Shown: piece by piece, positions 10,201 through 21,148 of the stretch
Layout of the letters: every line of letters begins with the position of its first letter
Position numbering within the stretch: position 1 is the first letter of the stretch
Assembly: GCA_021234155.1 (NCBI GenBank)
Contig: JAJEKV010000010.1
Location: 20,856,833 to 20,920,832 of the forward strand
DNA: 64,000 nt
Source of the DNA: Isoetes taiwanensis
Lineage: Eukaryota > Streptophyta > Lycopodiopsida > Isoetales > Isoetaceae
Direction: 5' to 3'
Made by a program: the position numbers and the translations under genes
Notes under the pieces: model-generated
What the model saw: the letters and a program-made list of their open reading frames with translations, nothing else
What the model was told of the DNA's origin: nothing
Databases searched by the model: none

Positions 10201-10581
10201 TTGATTCAGAAAGAACCTGAGTCGAATTGGTGGATCAAGCTTGCCAGCCTTGTACGGACTTGCATTCCACATGATTCCCCTCGTCAAGAGCTGCATATGG
10301 ATATCAGAATTTTCACAATTATCAAGCGCAATTCAAGACTGACTTGTAGTTTTTTAAAAGGAATACCTTCAGACTTGTGGAATTCTCTAATTTTTAACCA
10401 GCATTTTCCTGAAGATCTATTCCTTCCAGAATACTCCTTTGTGTCGAGTTCAATTGAATTTGAAGTTGAAATTATTGAATCTTGGCTGCAGGTTTTTTAT
10501 GGCAACAAAGAAATTGCGGCATCAGGCATTTTTAATGTGCATTGTGACTGGGCCGACACTAAAATTGTAGTCAAGGTGTAG
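10201..10581 (+). CDS. Unrecognised ORF upstream of the LINE, 126 codons
   Basis: The open frame has balanced amino-acid composition rather than low-complexity content and ends about 180 bp before the LINE ORF1-like region. It has no recognised motif. It may be a 5' part of the LINE, a captured gene piece, or chance. Confidence 0.3.
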   Translation: MIQKEPESNWWIKLASLVRTCIPHDSPRQELHMDIRIFTIIKRNSRLTCSFLKGIPSDLWNSLIFNQHFPEDLFLPEYSFVSSSIEFEVEIIESWLQVFYGNKEIAASGIFNVHCDWADTKIVVKV

Positions 10582-10763
10582 TCTGAGCAATGATTCATGC
10601 TTATGGTGCTCTGGTTTCTTGCAATTTGGCTGTGAATTAGCTCTCCATCTTCTTAACAATAGATAGGTTCTTTACCCTGTTCTTTTCTCTGCCCCTTGAT
10701 TTTCCCTTCAGCGCCACACTCATTTTTTTCGTGCCTTTGTAGTTTTCCCCTGGTTCTTTTGTA

Positions 10764-11635
10764 ATGGAATTTAAAAGTGGAGATTACCCTAAATTTCTCT
10801 CTATTCTTCACGCCTTTGCTGATTTTGCGCCTTCTTATCGTCCCAAGCTCCTTAATCACTTAAGATCTTTTCATGAAAACCCAAAAAAGTTCATTTTCTT
10901 TGGAAATTTTGCTAACTCTTTGAATGGGCAGTCTTCACTGGATCCTCTGTCTTTTAAAGTTCCTTGCTGGGATAATCTTTCCAAAAATCCTGATTACAGA
11001 GGTCAATTGCCTGTCATGGACCCCGTTCATAATGTGCCTCTGCCTTCTGGTGAAAAGAGATCGACCATCAAAAGCATTCAGATGACTCTTTCAACAAGGT
11101 CCTCGGAAATATTCGACCCTTCAAACCTCCTTTTAGTGCCAAAAAGCTCGACATCTTTATCGGTATTTCCTTGGATCTCCCCTCTGTGCATGCAAAATTA
11201 AATTCTTTTCAGGATTCTGCTATAATTGTGAAGGTTAATAAACATGGGATCAAATTGGACAAACTCTGGTCCTTTTGCCTGAATCTCCACAAAGGAATTT
11301 TGATTAATGCTGTCTATTGGCTTCAGTCACCTTACATAATGATTGAATGTGGAAGCAAAAGAACTGCTAATTTCTTCGTCAATCATGGTCCCCTGACCTT
11401 GGAATCTTTTCAGCTTTCCTTTCTCAATTGGGACCCTAAATTTGAAATTACTAACTTAGACAAGCTCTTTGTGGCTTCCACAACTCTTCATGGCCTTAAT
11501 CCCATCTACTGGAATGAGGACTGCCTAAAAATTCTTTTTGACTCTATTGGATCCTATATTTGTACGGAATACTCTCCTTATAGACCTCCACGCTCCTTGA
11601 TTCAACTTGATATCTCAAAAGATATCCCCCTCTAG
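10764..11635 (+). pseudogene. LINE ORF1-like region, first part
   Basis: Two overlapping frames (10764-11201 and 11171-11635) are best read as one coding region with a frameshift near 11170. The second contains a stretch with the pattern of a plant LINE ORF1 RNA-binding-like module (DUF4283-like): a small-residue strand, F-V-N-H-G-P-L-T and a W-D-P-K-F stretch. Downstream frames to 13887 are Lys/Ser/Asn rich and end in a basic KNKKGKGKRR tail just before the endonuclease ORF. No CCHC knuckle was found. The ORF1 assignment rests on position and gross composition. Confidence 0.5.
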
Positions 11636-11962
11636 ATCCCCTTTTTGGATGTCTTTGGACAAAGAGCCAATCTATCTTTAAGATAGTTTAGTTTGCCACC
11701 TCACTGCCAAACTTGTACGGTCAGACAATTTTGGTATGAAAATTGCAAGAAAAAATTGGATATTTCTGGGCAGATGGAAAGTCAACCTGTCAATCTGTCT
11801 GTTAATTGTCAAGTCAACCAGCAGGTCAACCAGGGCATACAGGTAGACCACAGATCTGGTCAGGAAGTCAACAGTCAACATTTGATTCAAAACTCAAAGG
11901 GCTCAATCATTGACCAAGTCTTCTCTAAGATTAACAATGACTTTGGTGTACCTAATACCCGG

Positions 11963-12545
11963 GGGTGTTAGCTCTCTATATGTGGATACGTCGTGTGTGT
12001 TATTAGGGTCCAAAAATGCCCCTTCATATACAAAACTAAGAAAACCCCATATGATACATTCTATTATTTCCAACTTTTGTCTACCCCATATCGTATTTAT
12101 ATGATATTTTTTTGTAGTACCAATGATCCTTCTCGTATAAATACAAAATGCATCTTAACATATGGCATACCCGTTATCGTATAAATATTGCAAACGAATT
12201 GTGGATAATAGATTAAAGTGAACTAAAGAGTTAAAGAATGATTTGTTCAGTATGAGTATGTATTGAAAAGGTTTCATGATCCTAAGTTAACATATAACTC
12301 AAAAATTTTTGTAGGTAAACTATGAATGTATCACGTTCCAAAGCCCACTCCCTTCTATCTAGAAATTAGAAGATTAATCCCATCTTGTGCCATACGAGAA
12401 GTTCTATGCCAACAACGACCCCTAGTTGTACGGATATGGATTCAAAACCAAAAAATCTTATTTTACTCATACGTATACGATACATTGGACAACGAAAAAA
12501 AAAATCCTTATCATCCACGCACATGGTACATAAGACTTAGTTGGT
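11963..12545. mobile_element. ~580-bp insertion inside LINE ORF1
   Basis: Coding-like sequence stops at about 11965 (VPNTRG) and resumes near 12546 with similar style. ATACCC is present at both edges (11956-11961 and about 12547-12552), a possible target duplication. Ends are weakly inverted: GGGGGTGTTA on the left against the inverse complement GGGGGTATCA on the right. The interior contains several ATACGATA/TATCGTAT motifs. A TIR element is possible but superfamily and exact ends are uncertain. Confidence 0.4.
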
Positions 12546-13887
12546 GATACCCCCGCGACCTAATATCATTTCTAAAGACAACAGATTTTTTTGGACCCAG
12601 ATCAATGGTAGTTACAAGAGAATTCAGAGGAAAAAAAGATTAAGAGAGGCCCAGGTTCAAGAAGATAAAATAGCTCAAAACAATGAAAGTGTTTCAATTG
12701 AGAAGATACCTAGCAAAGGAAAAAATACATCTCAGGTGGTTAAGGTGTTACAAAATCATGAAGGTACAGCAAAAAAGATAAGGATGGACAAGGATAAAAT
12801 CAGAAATCTGCATGATACTCTGAATAGAATCATTTGGATGCCAAGAGCTTAGCAAAAAAAAATGAGTCAATTCTTGACTCTTCAGATTCTTGAAAGGGTA
12901 AGAGTGATCCATTAGGCAAGAAAAACAAACATAGTAAAGCATTGAAGCAAACAAATTCTGACAAGGGGCAAGAAATTGAGGATGAAATAAACCCTTTGGA
13001 TACCGTAGTGGAAGCCGTCCCTGCTCCTCCTCCAGCTATGGTAGAATTGGACAAAGTGGCACCTACTAAGGGAGATTCCTGCCTCAACTCCAGTGCAGCA
13101 CAAAGATCATTTGGAAGATAACAACCAATTTACTGGTAACTCTAACCAGTTTCAGGTATTAGCTGACCTTAACTCTGACCTTGATGTGGATTTAATGTTG
13201 AGCAATTCCTTTACTGCCAAATCTGATCACATTCAACCACCTTTTATTGACCTCTTCCCAACCACTAATATGAACTTTCCTCCTCCCTGCACTATTTCTT
13301 CTAAAATTGCTGAGCACTTAGCTTCATTGCAAGAGGGATTCAAGCTGGATTCACAACAAATTGTACAACAAGTCTGCTCATGGATCTAATGGATGAAGAC
13401 ATTGTCCAAGATAACTCTAGACAGGGAAATGGATGCATTCAGGAAAAATAATAAAGATCAAACAAGGGTTGCAGTATTGGAAAGTATAGAAACACATAAC
13501 ATTGTTGTTGATACAAATCACACAGGTCATGACTCTTCCCCCTTTTTCTGTTCTGATTATAAAAGGGATAAGAATATAAATTTCAATGTTGATTCCACTT
13601 CTTCACCCTATAAAAACAAGATGTTTGAATTCGTTCCTGGGGGGATCTCGGATGACAGTGATGGTGAGCTTGATAAGGAAAATTGGGAGAGGGATGCCTT
13701 CCTATCTGATAACTCTTCTCTTGATTTAAGCAAGAAACCCATGCCCTCTAGTGCTAAGATCAGAATTAAAACAAAAAAAAGTGATTTATCCTTAACTGAT
13801 CTCACTAATCTGCACAACACTCCTGCTGCTAATACTAGGAGTAAAAATAAAAAGGGAAAGGGAAAAAGAAGATCTGTTAGATTCTAA
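12541..13887 (+). pseudogene. LINE ORF1-like region, distal part
   Basis: Frames at 12541-12852, 13093-13389 and 13393-13887 follow each other on the plus strand with stops or shifts between them, which suggests one decayed frame. The composition is polar (Lys, Asn, Ser, Asp) and likely disordered, with a KIRIKTKKSDLSLTDLTNLH segment and a strongly basic end. This matches the linker-like distal ORF1 of plant LINEs only in general character. Confidence 0.4.
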
Positions 13888-13927
13888 TTTCTCCCTTTAC
13901 TTTTCTTTCTTTTCCTTAGCCCTCCTT

Positions 13928-14420
13928 ATGAAGATTCTCTCTTGGAATGTTAAAGGTATCAAAGGCCTGCTTAAAAGGAGAAGAGTTATCTCCCAAGTCA
14001 GAAATTACAATGCTGATGTTATCCTTCTTCAAGAAGTCAAGCTTCCCAAATTTGAAATCTCGAATCTTGGTGATTGGATTTACCCTGGTGCCTCATCCAC
14101 CTGGATTGAAGCTAATGGTAGGAGTGGTGGCATTATCATGATATAGAAAAACCTTAAGCATATTTCCTTTTATAATTCTCCCTCTAAAATGTGGCAAGCT
14201 GTTACTTATACCATTCAAGACTCCAGTTTTGGAATTATTAACATCTCACTAATCCCAAAGAGAGGGACCTTGTGGACTGAGATCAATTCTTGGATGCATA
14301 ACAGTCCTAATTCTGTCTGGATTGTTGCTGGTGATTTTAACAACACTCCTTTCTGGAATATGAAGCTTGGTAACAAATATGTCAAGCTTGGAAAGGGAAA
14401 ATTGGGAAGCTTTTATCTTT
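13928..14420 (+). pseudogene. LINE endonuclease domain (EEP/AP-type), broken
   Basis: The frame opens MKILSWNVKGIKGLLKRRR, and N-V-K-G matches the first catalytic strand (W-N-x-R/K-G). It continues with D-V-I-L-L-Q-E-V-K, which carries the catalytic Glu. A stop at 14146 breaks the frame. Continuation at 14189-14422 contains WIVAGDFNNTPFW, the G-D-F-N catalytic motif. The distal S-D-H motif is not clearly seen. The domain nicks target DNA in LINE retrotransposition. Confidence 0.8.
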
Positions 14421-15110
14421 GATTCTTCCTTAGTGTATGTTTCCTCTTCCACTGCTACTTTTACCTGATCAAATAAACAAAAAGGAGATAAAAGAGTTTT
14501 CTGTGCTTTGGATAGGTTCTATATTTGCAGCCCTGATTCTTCTTTCTGGGATAACTCCTTTGTTACCAGTGATGAAGGTACTATTGTCTCTAACCATCAA
14601 CCTCAATTTTTGTGTACCTATCACTGAACTCAAATTCCAAGAGATGGTAGTGTTTCCTATAAGTTCAATTGTGCTTTACTTGACAATGACTCTTTTGTAA
14701 AGGATTTCAGAGATTTCTACCAGAACATCCACAGAGATACCAATGGGCAATCTATGAAATTTTTTTATTGCAAAGTCAAGAGGATTAAGTGTTGGATTAA
14801 GGATTGGTCTAAGAGTAGACATCTGTCCAGATTAAAGGAGAAAGAGAGTTTACTTTCCCAAATGAGAGATATGAGGTCCCTTCTTCAAAAGGATCCTTAT
14901 AATCTTAATCTGCATATTGGTGAAAAATTGATTGAGAATTACCTGAAAAGTATTGAGAAAAGTGAAGCCAAAAGTTCTGCAATTAAATATAAAGTCAAGT
15001 TCATAAGGAGATGGATTATGGTAGCTCTAAATTCTTTTTCAAAATGGCTAAAATCAAGCTACTCAGAAACTCAATCACACAGGTCAGAACTAATGCAGGT
15101 ACTATCGTAG

Positions 15111-16496
15111 ATGATCTTAAACTCATTAGATCATTCTTTCAAGACAATTATGCCTCTCTTTTTTCTAAGGTGCCTCCTCAACAAATTGATTCTACCAGAG
15201 AGGGATTTCTTAGATCTCATGAACAATATTATTCCTTCTTCAATTGACTGTGTGGATGATTCTATTACTAATCCTCCTATTGAAGAGGAAGTTCTCAATA
15301 TTCTGAAGTCCTTTGGAAACTGCAAATCTCCTGGTCCTGATGGTCTGCCAAGTGAATTTTATATTCATTTCTGGGATATATTGAAATTTGATATTCTCTC
15401 CATGGTTAGAGGTTTTTGGGAGGCCAATCATCTACATCCTTCCATCTCAAGTTTCATTGCTCTCATTTCTAAAGTGGATAATCCCTCTGCTTTTTCTGAT
15501 TGGAGACCTATTTCTCTCACTAATACTTCCTACAAAATCTGTGCTAAAATTATTGCTAACAGGATCAAGGCTTATTTGCAGAAGAACATTTCTCAATATC
15601 AATCTGCATTTCTGCCAAATCGATTCATTTTGGACAATTACATTACAGCTATGGAAGGCCTGCTTTTGATACTGTGAGATGGGATTTTCTTGACTTTGCT
15701 CTAACCAAATTTGGCTTTCACCCTAAGCTTAAATTGCTTATTCATGGTCTGAATATCAATTCAAATTCTGCCGTTATTCTTAATGGCACACCTTCCCAAC
15801 TTTTTCCTTTATCTCCTGGTGTGAGACAAGGATGTCCCCTGGCTCCCTATCTATTCTTAACTGTGGCTGAAATGCTAACCAGGGCTATCCTACACTTTAG
15901 AGATTTAGGAAGGATCAATGGTCTCAAAATGCCAAACAGTAATGATCCTCTCACCATCTCTCAATATGCTGATGATACATTTGCCTTCTTGGATGCTAAT
16001 ATCTCTAATATTGAATTCTATCTTGAGATTATCAATCAATTCTCTGCTGCCTCCGAAGTTCATCTGAATTTGGCAATGCACTGTTATTGGTGACAACATT
16101 CAGTGAAACCTTGCTAATATTAAAGTTCTAAACTGCAATCAGGCTTCTTTGTTACTGGGAATGCCTCTCTCCTTGAATCCTTGCTTAAAAGGTCTCTGGC
16201 AACCTATCATTGATAGAATTAAGAGGAAACTAAATAATTATAGAGGCTGCTTATCATTTGCAGGAAGGACTCTTATTGCAAATTCTGTCTTGGCCAGCTC
16301 TCACATATATTTTTCTTCTGCTCTAGTTGCTCCAAAGGCTGTTTATATTGAGCTAGAGAAAATTATCAGAAGATTCATTTGGAAAGGATCCCACTTGGTA
16401 AATTGGAACTCAATAGCTAGAGCCAAACATCTAGGAGGGTTAGGATGTAAAAATCTTCATTTACAGGCCTGTGCCCTAGCTGGTAAATATATTTGA
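15111..16496 (+). pseudogene. LINE reverse transcriptase, with palm deletion
   Basis: Recognisable RT blocks occur in order: K-S-P-G-P-D-G-L-P-S-E-F (fingers), a W-R-P-I-S-L-T-N block, Y-Q-S-A-F-L-P-N-R, then AFDTVRWDF, S-P-G-V-R-Q-G-C-P-L-A-P-Y-L-F and Q-Y-A-D-D-T-F (catalytic YADD). Between the ITAMEG residues near 15650 and AFDTVRW near 15665 about 60-80 residues expected in plant LINE RTs are missing, including the strand with the first catalytic Asp. The join also shifts frame. A C-terminal region with a GCLSFAGR block follows at 16149-16496 after a stop. The enzyme must be dead. Confidence 0.85.
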
Positions 16497-16624
16497 AAAT
16501 CCTTTACTAATATTTCCAACCCTTCTTCTTACTTCATCAAATTTTGGTTAATGATAAAAGGCTAGGGGAAGACAATCTTGGTATTGCAATTTTTATGTTG
16601 GAAGACAACTAGAAAGGTAAGGGT

Positions 16625-17760
16625 ATGGGTGACAAGGAATGTTTTGGTTGTGTCAAGCAATTGGAGATTCCTTGCATCATGGCATGGTCTATAAGTAGTG
16701 TTCAATTTGTGGAGGATTACCTTATTCCAGAGTCAGAGGTTGGTGGGGATAATGATTGTCTTGATCATGATCTATTAGCAGTGGAAACCCTAAACCTAAG
16801 CAAAAGGGGAGAAGTATCAGTTGCCAGACATTATTCTAGCAAGAGAGCCAAGTTGATTAGTGACACTAAACGTGAGACTATGGTGAAGGTTAGGGGCTCA
16901 GATTGTTGTTGGAGTGGTTGTATGCAATTCTTTACAATAGAACAATTGATGGAAGTAAGAACCACTTTTTAAGAGTATACTGTTGATGAGAGGAAGATTT
17001 ACATGTACACAATCTTCGAGCATGCACTTCAGGATGAAAGAAATCCAAACAGAAAAAGATACCCTTTGCTAGGCAAATGGATATGTAAAAAAGCATGGCA
17101 GAATATCCATGCAATTTCAACTTCTTCATGGTATAATTGGCAAAAAAAGTAGGCAGAAGGGACCAGGATTGCTTTGCATGGAAATAATGGTTTGTTGAGA
17201 CCAACTGCTAGGATGTTGACTACCAGGGAGATATTTGAAGAATATATTGATTTCAATGCAGAATGTATGCCACACAAAAGAAGAAGGGATGAAAAGGAAA
17301 GAGCAATTGTTGAGAAAATATTACCATGACATTGTACTCAAAAGAGTATTTTGGAGGAAGTGAATTCCCTACTTCGAGAATTGGAAATTCTTCCAATATC
17401 CCAACCTAGCTTTAATAGGCTATGGAATAAGCATTTCAATCATGTCACCATAGCAACTTCAAACAACTTTGCAAAGTGCAATTTGTGTGCTAAGTTGAAG
17501 GAGACTCTTGATAAGACTGTGCAACCGAGTCAAAGGGCTAGGATAAGGGAGCATATGAAGGACCATATGACTGATCAACTATCATGTAGATCATATTATT
17601 GGATGTGGATGACCTTATTTGCATTGGAACCTAATAACTATTTATGTATTATACATGACAAGATGACCACCAAAAGACTTGTCTTCCACAATTCAAGTAC
17701 ATACAAAAGTCATGTGGAAGATCATACTCTTTGCAGATCTCAATGACCGGTGCAATCTTG
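16625..17760 (+). pseudogene. Transposase-like gene of the HGN/DUF7869-type family, broken
   Basis: Reading through two or three stops gives a continuous protein-like pattern: a CCWSGC cysteine pair (~16910), an RKIYMYTIFEH helix, a PLLGKWICKKAW segment, RIALHGNNGLLRPTARM, a long basic linker, then FNRLWNKHFNHVTIATSNNF, a C-x2-C pair (AKCNLCAKL), a stretch of Arg/His helices and NYLCIIHDKMTTK, where the Asp aligns with the conserved I-I-D-G-M-D-type strand of this family. I recall such proteins from multicopy mobile-element genes in ferns, bryophytes and some animals. The part after 17760 is unrecognisable. Stops near 16972, 17150 and 17328 make it a pseudogene. Confidence 0.55.
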
Positions 17761-19372
17761 CATGGGCAGACTCAAACCTACTATGGGCATTTTAGTTTGG
17801 AGTTGTGGAGTGATGGTCCAGATTTTTATATTGGGAGTATCATGAGGTGTTTGAGAAACTAAGAAAATGGATATCACCTCCAGGACCTTACAGCGAGTCA
17901 GGCACTACATAGTGCATTGTTAGAGGGAAACTCTAACAATATTGAAAAGTTTAGCAAAGCAAGTTTTAGAAAGCATGGGTCTGGTGAATGTGTTGGAGCT
18001 TCAACTTCACATGCTAGAGATCAAGATCTACTTAGAAGGTTCCTCTTGCAACTCGATAATTGTGCAGACCAAAATAAGAACAGGTGGATGTACGCAGGAT
18101 AACCTGTCCCATCGAACACATAGAGCATCCTTATTCCAGTCGCTCCACGTATGGAAACTGTTGCCTGCTCTGATACCATATTAAACAAGTGAATAATAAG
18201 AAGAGAAGCATGCACAAGATGATAACATTAATACTTTTCATGTAATACATATATCATGCCTGAAAGGCAAAGCATCTAATAATAAGAAGATAAAGATGCT
18301 AATCATAAAGAATATCTAGATAGTTATTGTGAGGCCTAGAATACCTCGAACAGCCAGTAGCAAGTTACTAGTGGATAACAGATGTGGAAGGAATGGCTGA
18401 GATCAAATCTAACGGCGTAAACCTGAGGATGGGGTGTTAAGGATAAATTAAGTGACCAAGTAGCCAATGCAGTTCCATTTCATGATAAATAGGCTCACTT
18501 GAAACTCATCGAGCAGCGTGTCTGAATCATATGTGGAACAACCTAAAAGGACTTTTCTTGAAATTACAACTTTTTTAAGTCATGTAAAATTAATACTACT
18601 AGCTTTTATAAAATGCCTTGTGGGCTTTTATAAGGTGCGAGGTGTAAAGCTCAGCAGTGAACTCCACTGCCTATGTGGCTCGCCCACCAACTCACTCTTA
18701 TAGCACGTAAAATCCCGAGCATCATGTATCTTGGCCAAGGTCGTGATTGAACCGTTGGATATTCACGGCATATCCGTGGGCATACCCAGGGTTTACTCGA
18801 TGTCATGTTTGAACCACAAAAAATACACGACATTTTTTGGGACTAGACTTTTTTTTTTTCACTTTTAGTGTGGTTCAATTGGGATGGTGGCCAATATTTA
18901 CACGGTTCAGTAAAAGCCCTAAAAACATGTGGTCCTAAACATGTGTTAACAAGATTATATACTTTCTTTGCAGCCACTCATTTAACGAGGACGGTTGTAG
19001 GAGTAGAAGCTAGGCTTATGCTAGAGCAATTTTGTCGTTATCTCGCCCTCAAGCTTGGACATTGGAATTGGAATATACAGATGGCAACATTGTAGGAGTT
19101 TTGACTATTTGAAAAAAAATAAAAGGCATAAGTGGCGATTGGTCGTCGGCTAAAAACCAGAGTCGTCCACGACTCTGCAATTCAAGTTTAAGTTGTTAAA
19201 TCACTACCATCTCCATGCTAGAATATAAGATTTGGCATCTCAATATTTCCATGGATTTCATGCAGATTATTGATACTTGCCTTCGCCTGCTGCATCCCAT
19301 GCTTAGAATTTCGGATTTATGTATGGCATTATAGACTAATCCCTTTGGGGCCCAATTCAAAATCTGAGAAAT
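17761..19372. other. Intergenic stretch with a candidate PBS
   Basis: No gene is supported. At 18166-18178 the plus strand reads GCTCTGATACCA, the inverse complement of the TGGTATCAGAGC primer-binding site, so a minus-strand LTR element may begin near 18180, though no LTR pair was recognised. The phrase CTCCACGTATGGA just before it also occurs at about 7561. 18843-18858 is a T run. Confidence 0.35.
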
Positions 19373-20539
19373 ATGGATATGGAAAATGGTAGTGTTAGTA
19401 TTCCGTCATATTTTCTCTGTCCAATTTCGTTGGAAGTAATGGAAGAGCCTGTTATTGTATCCTCTGGAATGACTTACGACAGAAAAAACATTGAAAAATG
19501 GATGAATGATGGTCATTCTAGCTGCCCAATAACCAGACAGGAAATCAAAAGGGAAGAGATTATAGCTAACCACATACTTGATCGCCTAATTCAGGCATGG
19601 CTTAGAAAGCACAGCAAGGAGAAGCAGTGTCTGAGAGTCTGCCATGTTAGGTTCATTCTTAGTCAGTATGTGTTTGATCTTAATCATCTTTCATTTATGA
19701 GTTCTAAGCATCAGATCAATGCAGCCTTACAAGGTTTGCAGAAACTAAAATCATTGGCAAGCAAGAGCCAATTTAACCAAATGGTGATCCGCAGGGCAGA
19801 CGCTATTCAAGCCATAGCAGCACTTTTGGCAGTTGAATCGTCTGAAAGCAGGAGACCCAGCTCTGATCTGCTGGAGATTTACCAGGAAGCCATCAGCCTT
19901 TTGGTTTTGCTTGATGTGGGTGATAATATTCTGGGGTCTAGGCACCTGTTAAACATCCTGTGGATCATGTACGTTGGAAATACAAGCTCGAAGCTTGCTG
20001 CAGCGGCACTGCTAGAGAGGGTAGATTTAGGGGACAAAATTCCTGCACCCATGTTGCTGCAGAATGCATTGAAATCGCTGGTGCAAATTCTAGAAGAAGG
20101 GGCAACGTCAGATGAATGCTGCAATATTTTGAAAGCTCTTGGTGCTGTATCTTCAAGTTGGGCAAATAAGAGAAAAGTAGTAAGCACAGGTGTAATGGGG
20201 ATTCTGATAAAAAAGCTTTCAGACGGATCAACAGGCAATACAGAGGCAATATTAGGGCTCATAAATAGCCTGTGCGACTGTGCAGAAGGGAGGGAAGTAA
20301 TTAGAATGGATAAATCATCTGTTGCAGTAATTATGGCAAATATTCCATCACAATCTGATGTTGGAACAAAGCATGCAATCAGCACAATGATCTCTGTATG
20401 CAAACACTACACGAGTCGGCAGATCTCCAAATTCATGCTGGAGAATGGCATTATTGAGAAGGTTTTGTTCATAATGCAAATGGGTTCTTCCAACATGATC
20501 AAACGGAAGGCCATGTCCCTGCTCAGTCTGTGCTCCTAG
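19373..20539 (+). CDS. Single-exon U-box E3 ubiquitin ligase with ARM-like repeats
   Basis: The 388-codon intact frame starts MDMENGSVS. Residues ~10-82 form a U-box: Y-F-L-C-P-I-S-L-E-V-M, then P-V-I-V-S-S-G-M-T-Y-D-R, I-E-K-W, C-P-I-T and a distal N-H-I-L-D-R-L-I-Q-A-W helix. This RING-like fold recruits E2 enzymes without zinc. Residues ~125-385 are helical, ARM-like repeats (for example SLLVLLDVGDNI and AAAALLERVDL) used for substrate binding. Architecture and absence of introns match the plant PUB22/23/24 class, which is usually somewhat longer (~410-450 residues). Those relatives act in stress and immune signalling, but the specific role here is unknown. The second Met is two codons on. 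This is the most convincing functional gene in the window. Confidence 0.9.
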   Translation: MDMENGSVSIPSYFLCPISLEVMEEPVIVSSGMTYDRKNIEKWMNDGHSSCPITRQEIKREEIIANHILDRLIQAWLRKHSKEKQCLRVCHVRFILSQYVFDLNHLSFMSSKHQINAALQGLQKLKSLASKSQFNQMVIRRADAIQAIAALLAVESSESRRPSSDLLEIYQEAISLLVLLDVGDNILGSRHLLNILWIMYVGNTSSKLAAAALLERVDLGDKIPAPMLLQNALKSLVQILEEGATSDECCNILKALGAVSSSWANKRKVVSTGVMGILIKKLSDGSTGNTEAILGLINSLCDCAEGREVIRMDKSSVAVIMANIPSQSDVGTKHAISTMISVCKHYTSRQISKFMLENGIIEKVLFIMQMGSSNMIKRKAMSLLSLCS

Positions 20540-20984
20540 CTCTTGCCATACTTACTACATTGACTGTAACAAATTGTTGTTGGAACAAACTTTTATTCAC
20601 GTCAAAATTCCGTTATCCTTATAAAAACATTTGATGTCTGTTCAAAAGAGACTTTGGTGTGTCTATTCAAAAGAGACTTTTTGGTCTGGCTTTGCAAATC
20701 ACTCGTTGTAGTCCCCACTAACTTTACACATGTTTAACTTGTGAGTCAAAAATAAATCTAAGCAATGTCATAGCTAGATCTGTTTCATGATTGTTGAAAT
20801 CAGTGCATAATTTCAAGAGTGCATGTGCATGAGGGAAAATTGAACCTCTTCTTTCTAGAAGCTATTTTCATAATTTCTAGAAGGTTCCTTTGTTCTTCCT
20901 CCCATCTACATTCTTGTGATTTGAAACCATGAGCTTGTTGTCAATGTAATAAATCGGTCCAGTCAAGTGACGATTCTCTATCTT

Positions 20985-21148
20985 TTTGCTTAGTAAGCGG
21001 GCCATATAAGTGGAAGCTCATCAAAATCTCCAAGGTGATGATTGAGAAAGGGATTATTAATAAGGTTCTGACCATAATACAATGGGTTCTTTAAACATGA
21101 CCAAACGAAAGGCCATGCTCTATCTATGCGCCTATCTCATTTTCAGTA
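20985..21148 (+). pseudogene. Partial copy of the U-box gene 3' end
   Basis: The sequence GATTGAGAAAGGGATTATTA and the following ~90 bases match the last coding part of the U-box gene at about 20438-20537 (MLENGIIEKVLFIMQ, then MIKRKAMSLLSLCS), with many substitutions and a frame break. It lies ~450 bp downstream on the same strand, so it is a decayed tandem remnant, and the likely original array predates the copy at 45.8 kb. Confidence 0.7.

Larger units (their letters stand above)
10660..16600 (+). mobile_element. Degenerate LINE (non-LTR retrotransposon), plus strand
   Basis: Order from 5' to 3': ORF1-like basic region (10764-11635 and 11693-13887 with interruptions), endonuclease (13928-14420), reverse transcriptase (15111-16090) and a C-terminal region (16149-16496). 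This is the usual layout of plant L1-type LINEs. It carries several stops and frameshifts, a ~580-bp insertion near 11963-12545 and a deletion inside the RT palm, so it cannot be autonomous. Both outer boundaries are approximate. No clear poly(A) tail or target duplication was identified. Confidence 0.8.

Noticed and set aside
18166-18178. Possible tRNA gene at the CTCTGATACCA string
   Set aside because: Only the acceptor-end complement is present, as expected for a primer-binding site; no cloverleaf arms seen.
19751-20403. Minus-strand frames opposite the U-box gene (up to 174 codons)
   Set aside because: Shadows of the plus-strand coding frame; the U-box protein has clear homology, these do not.
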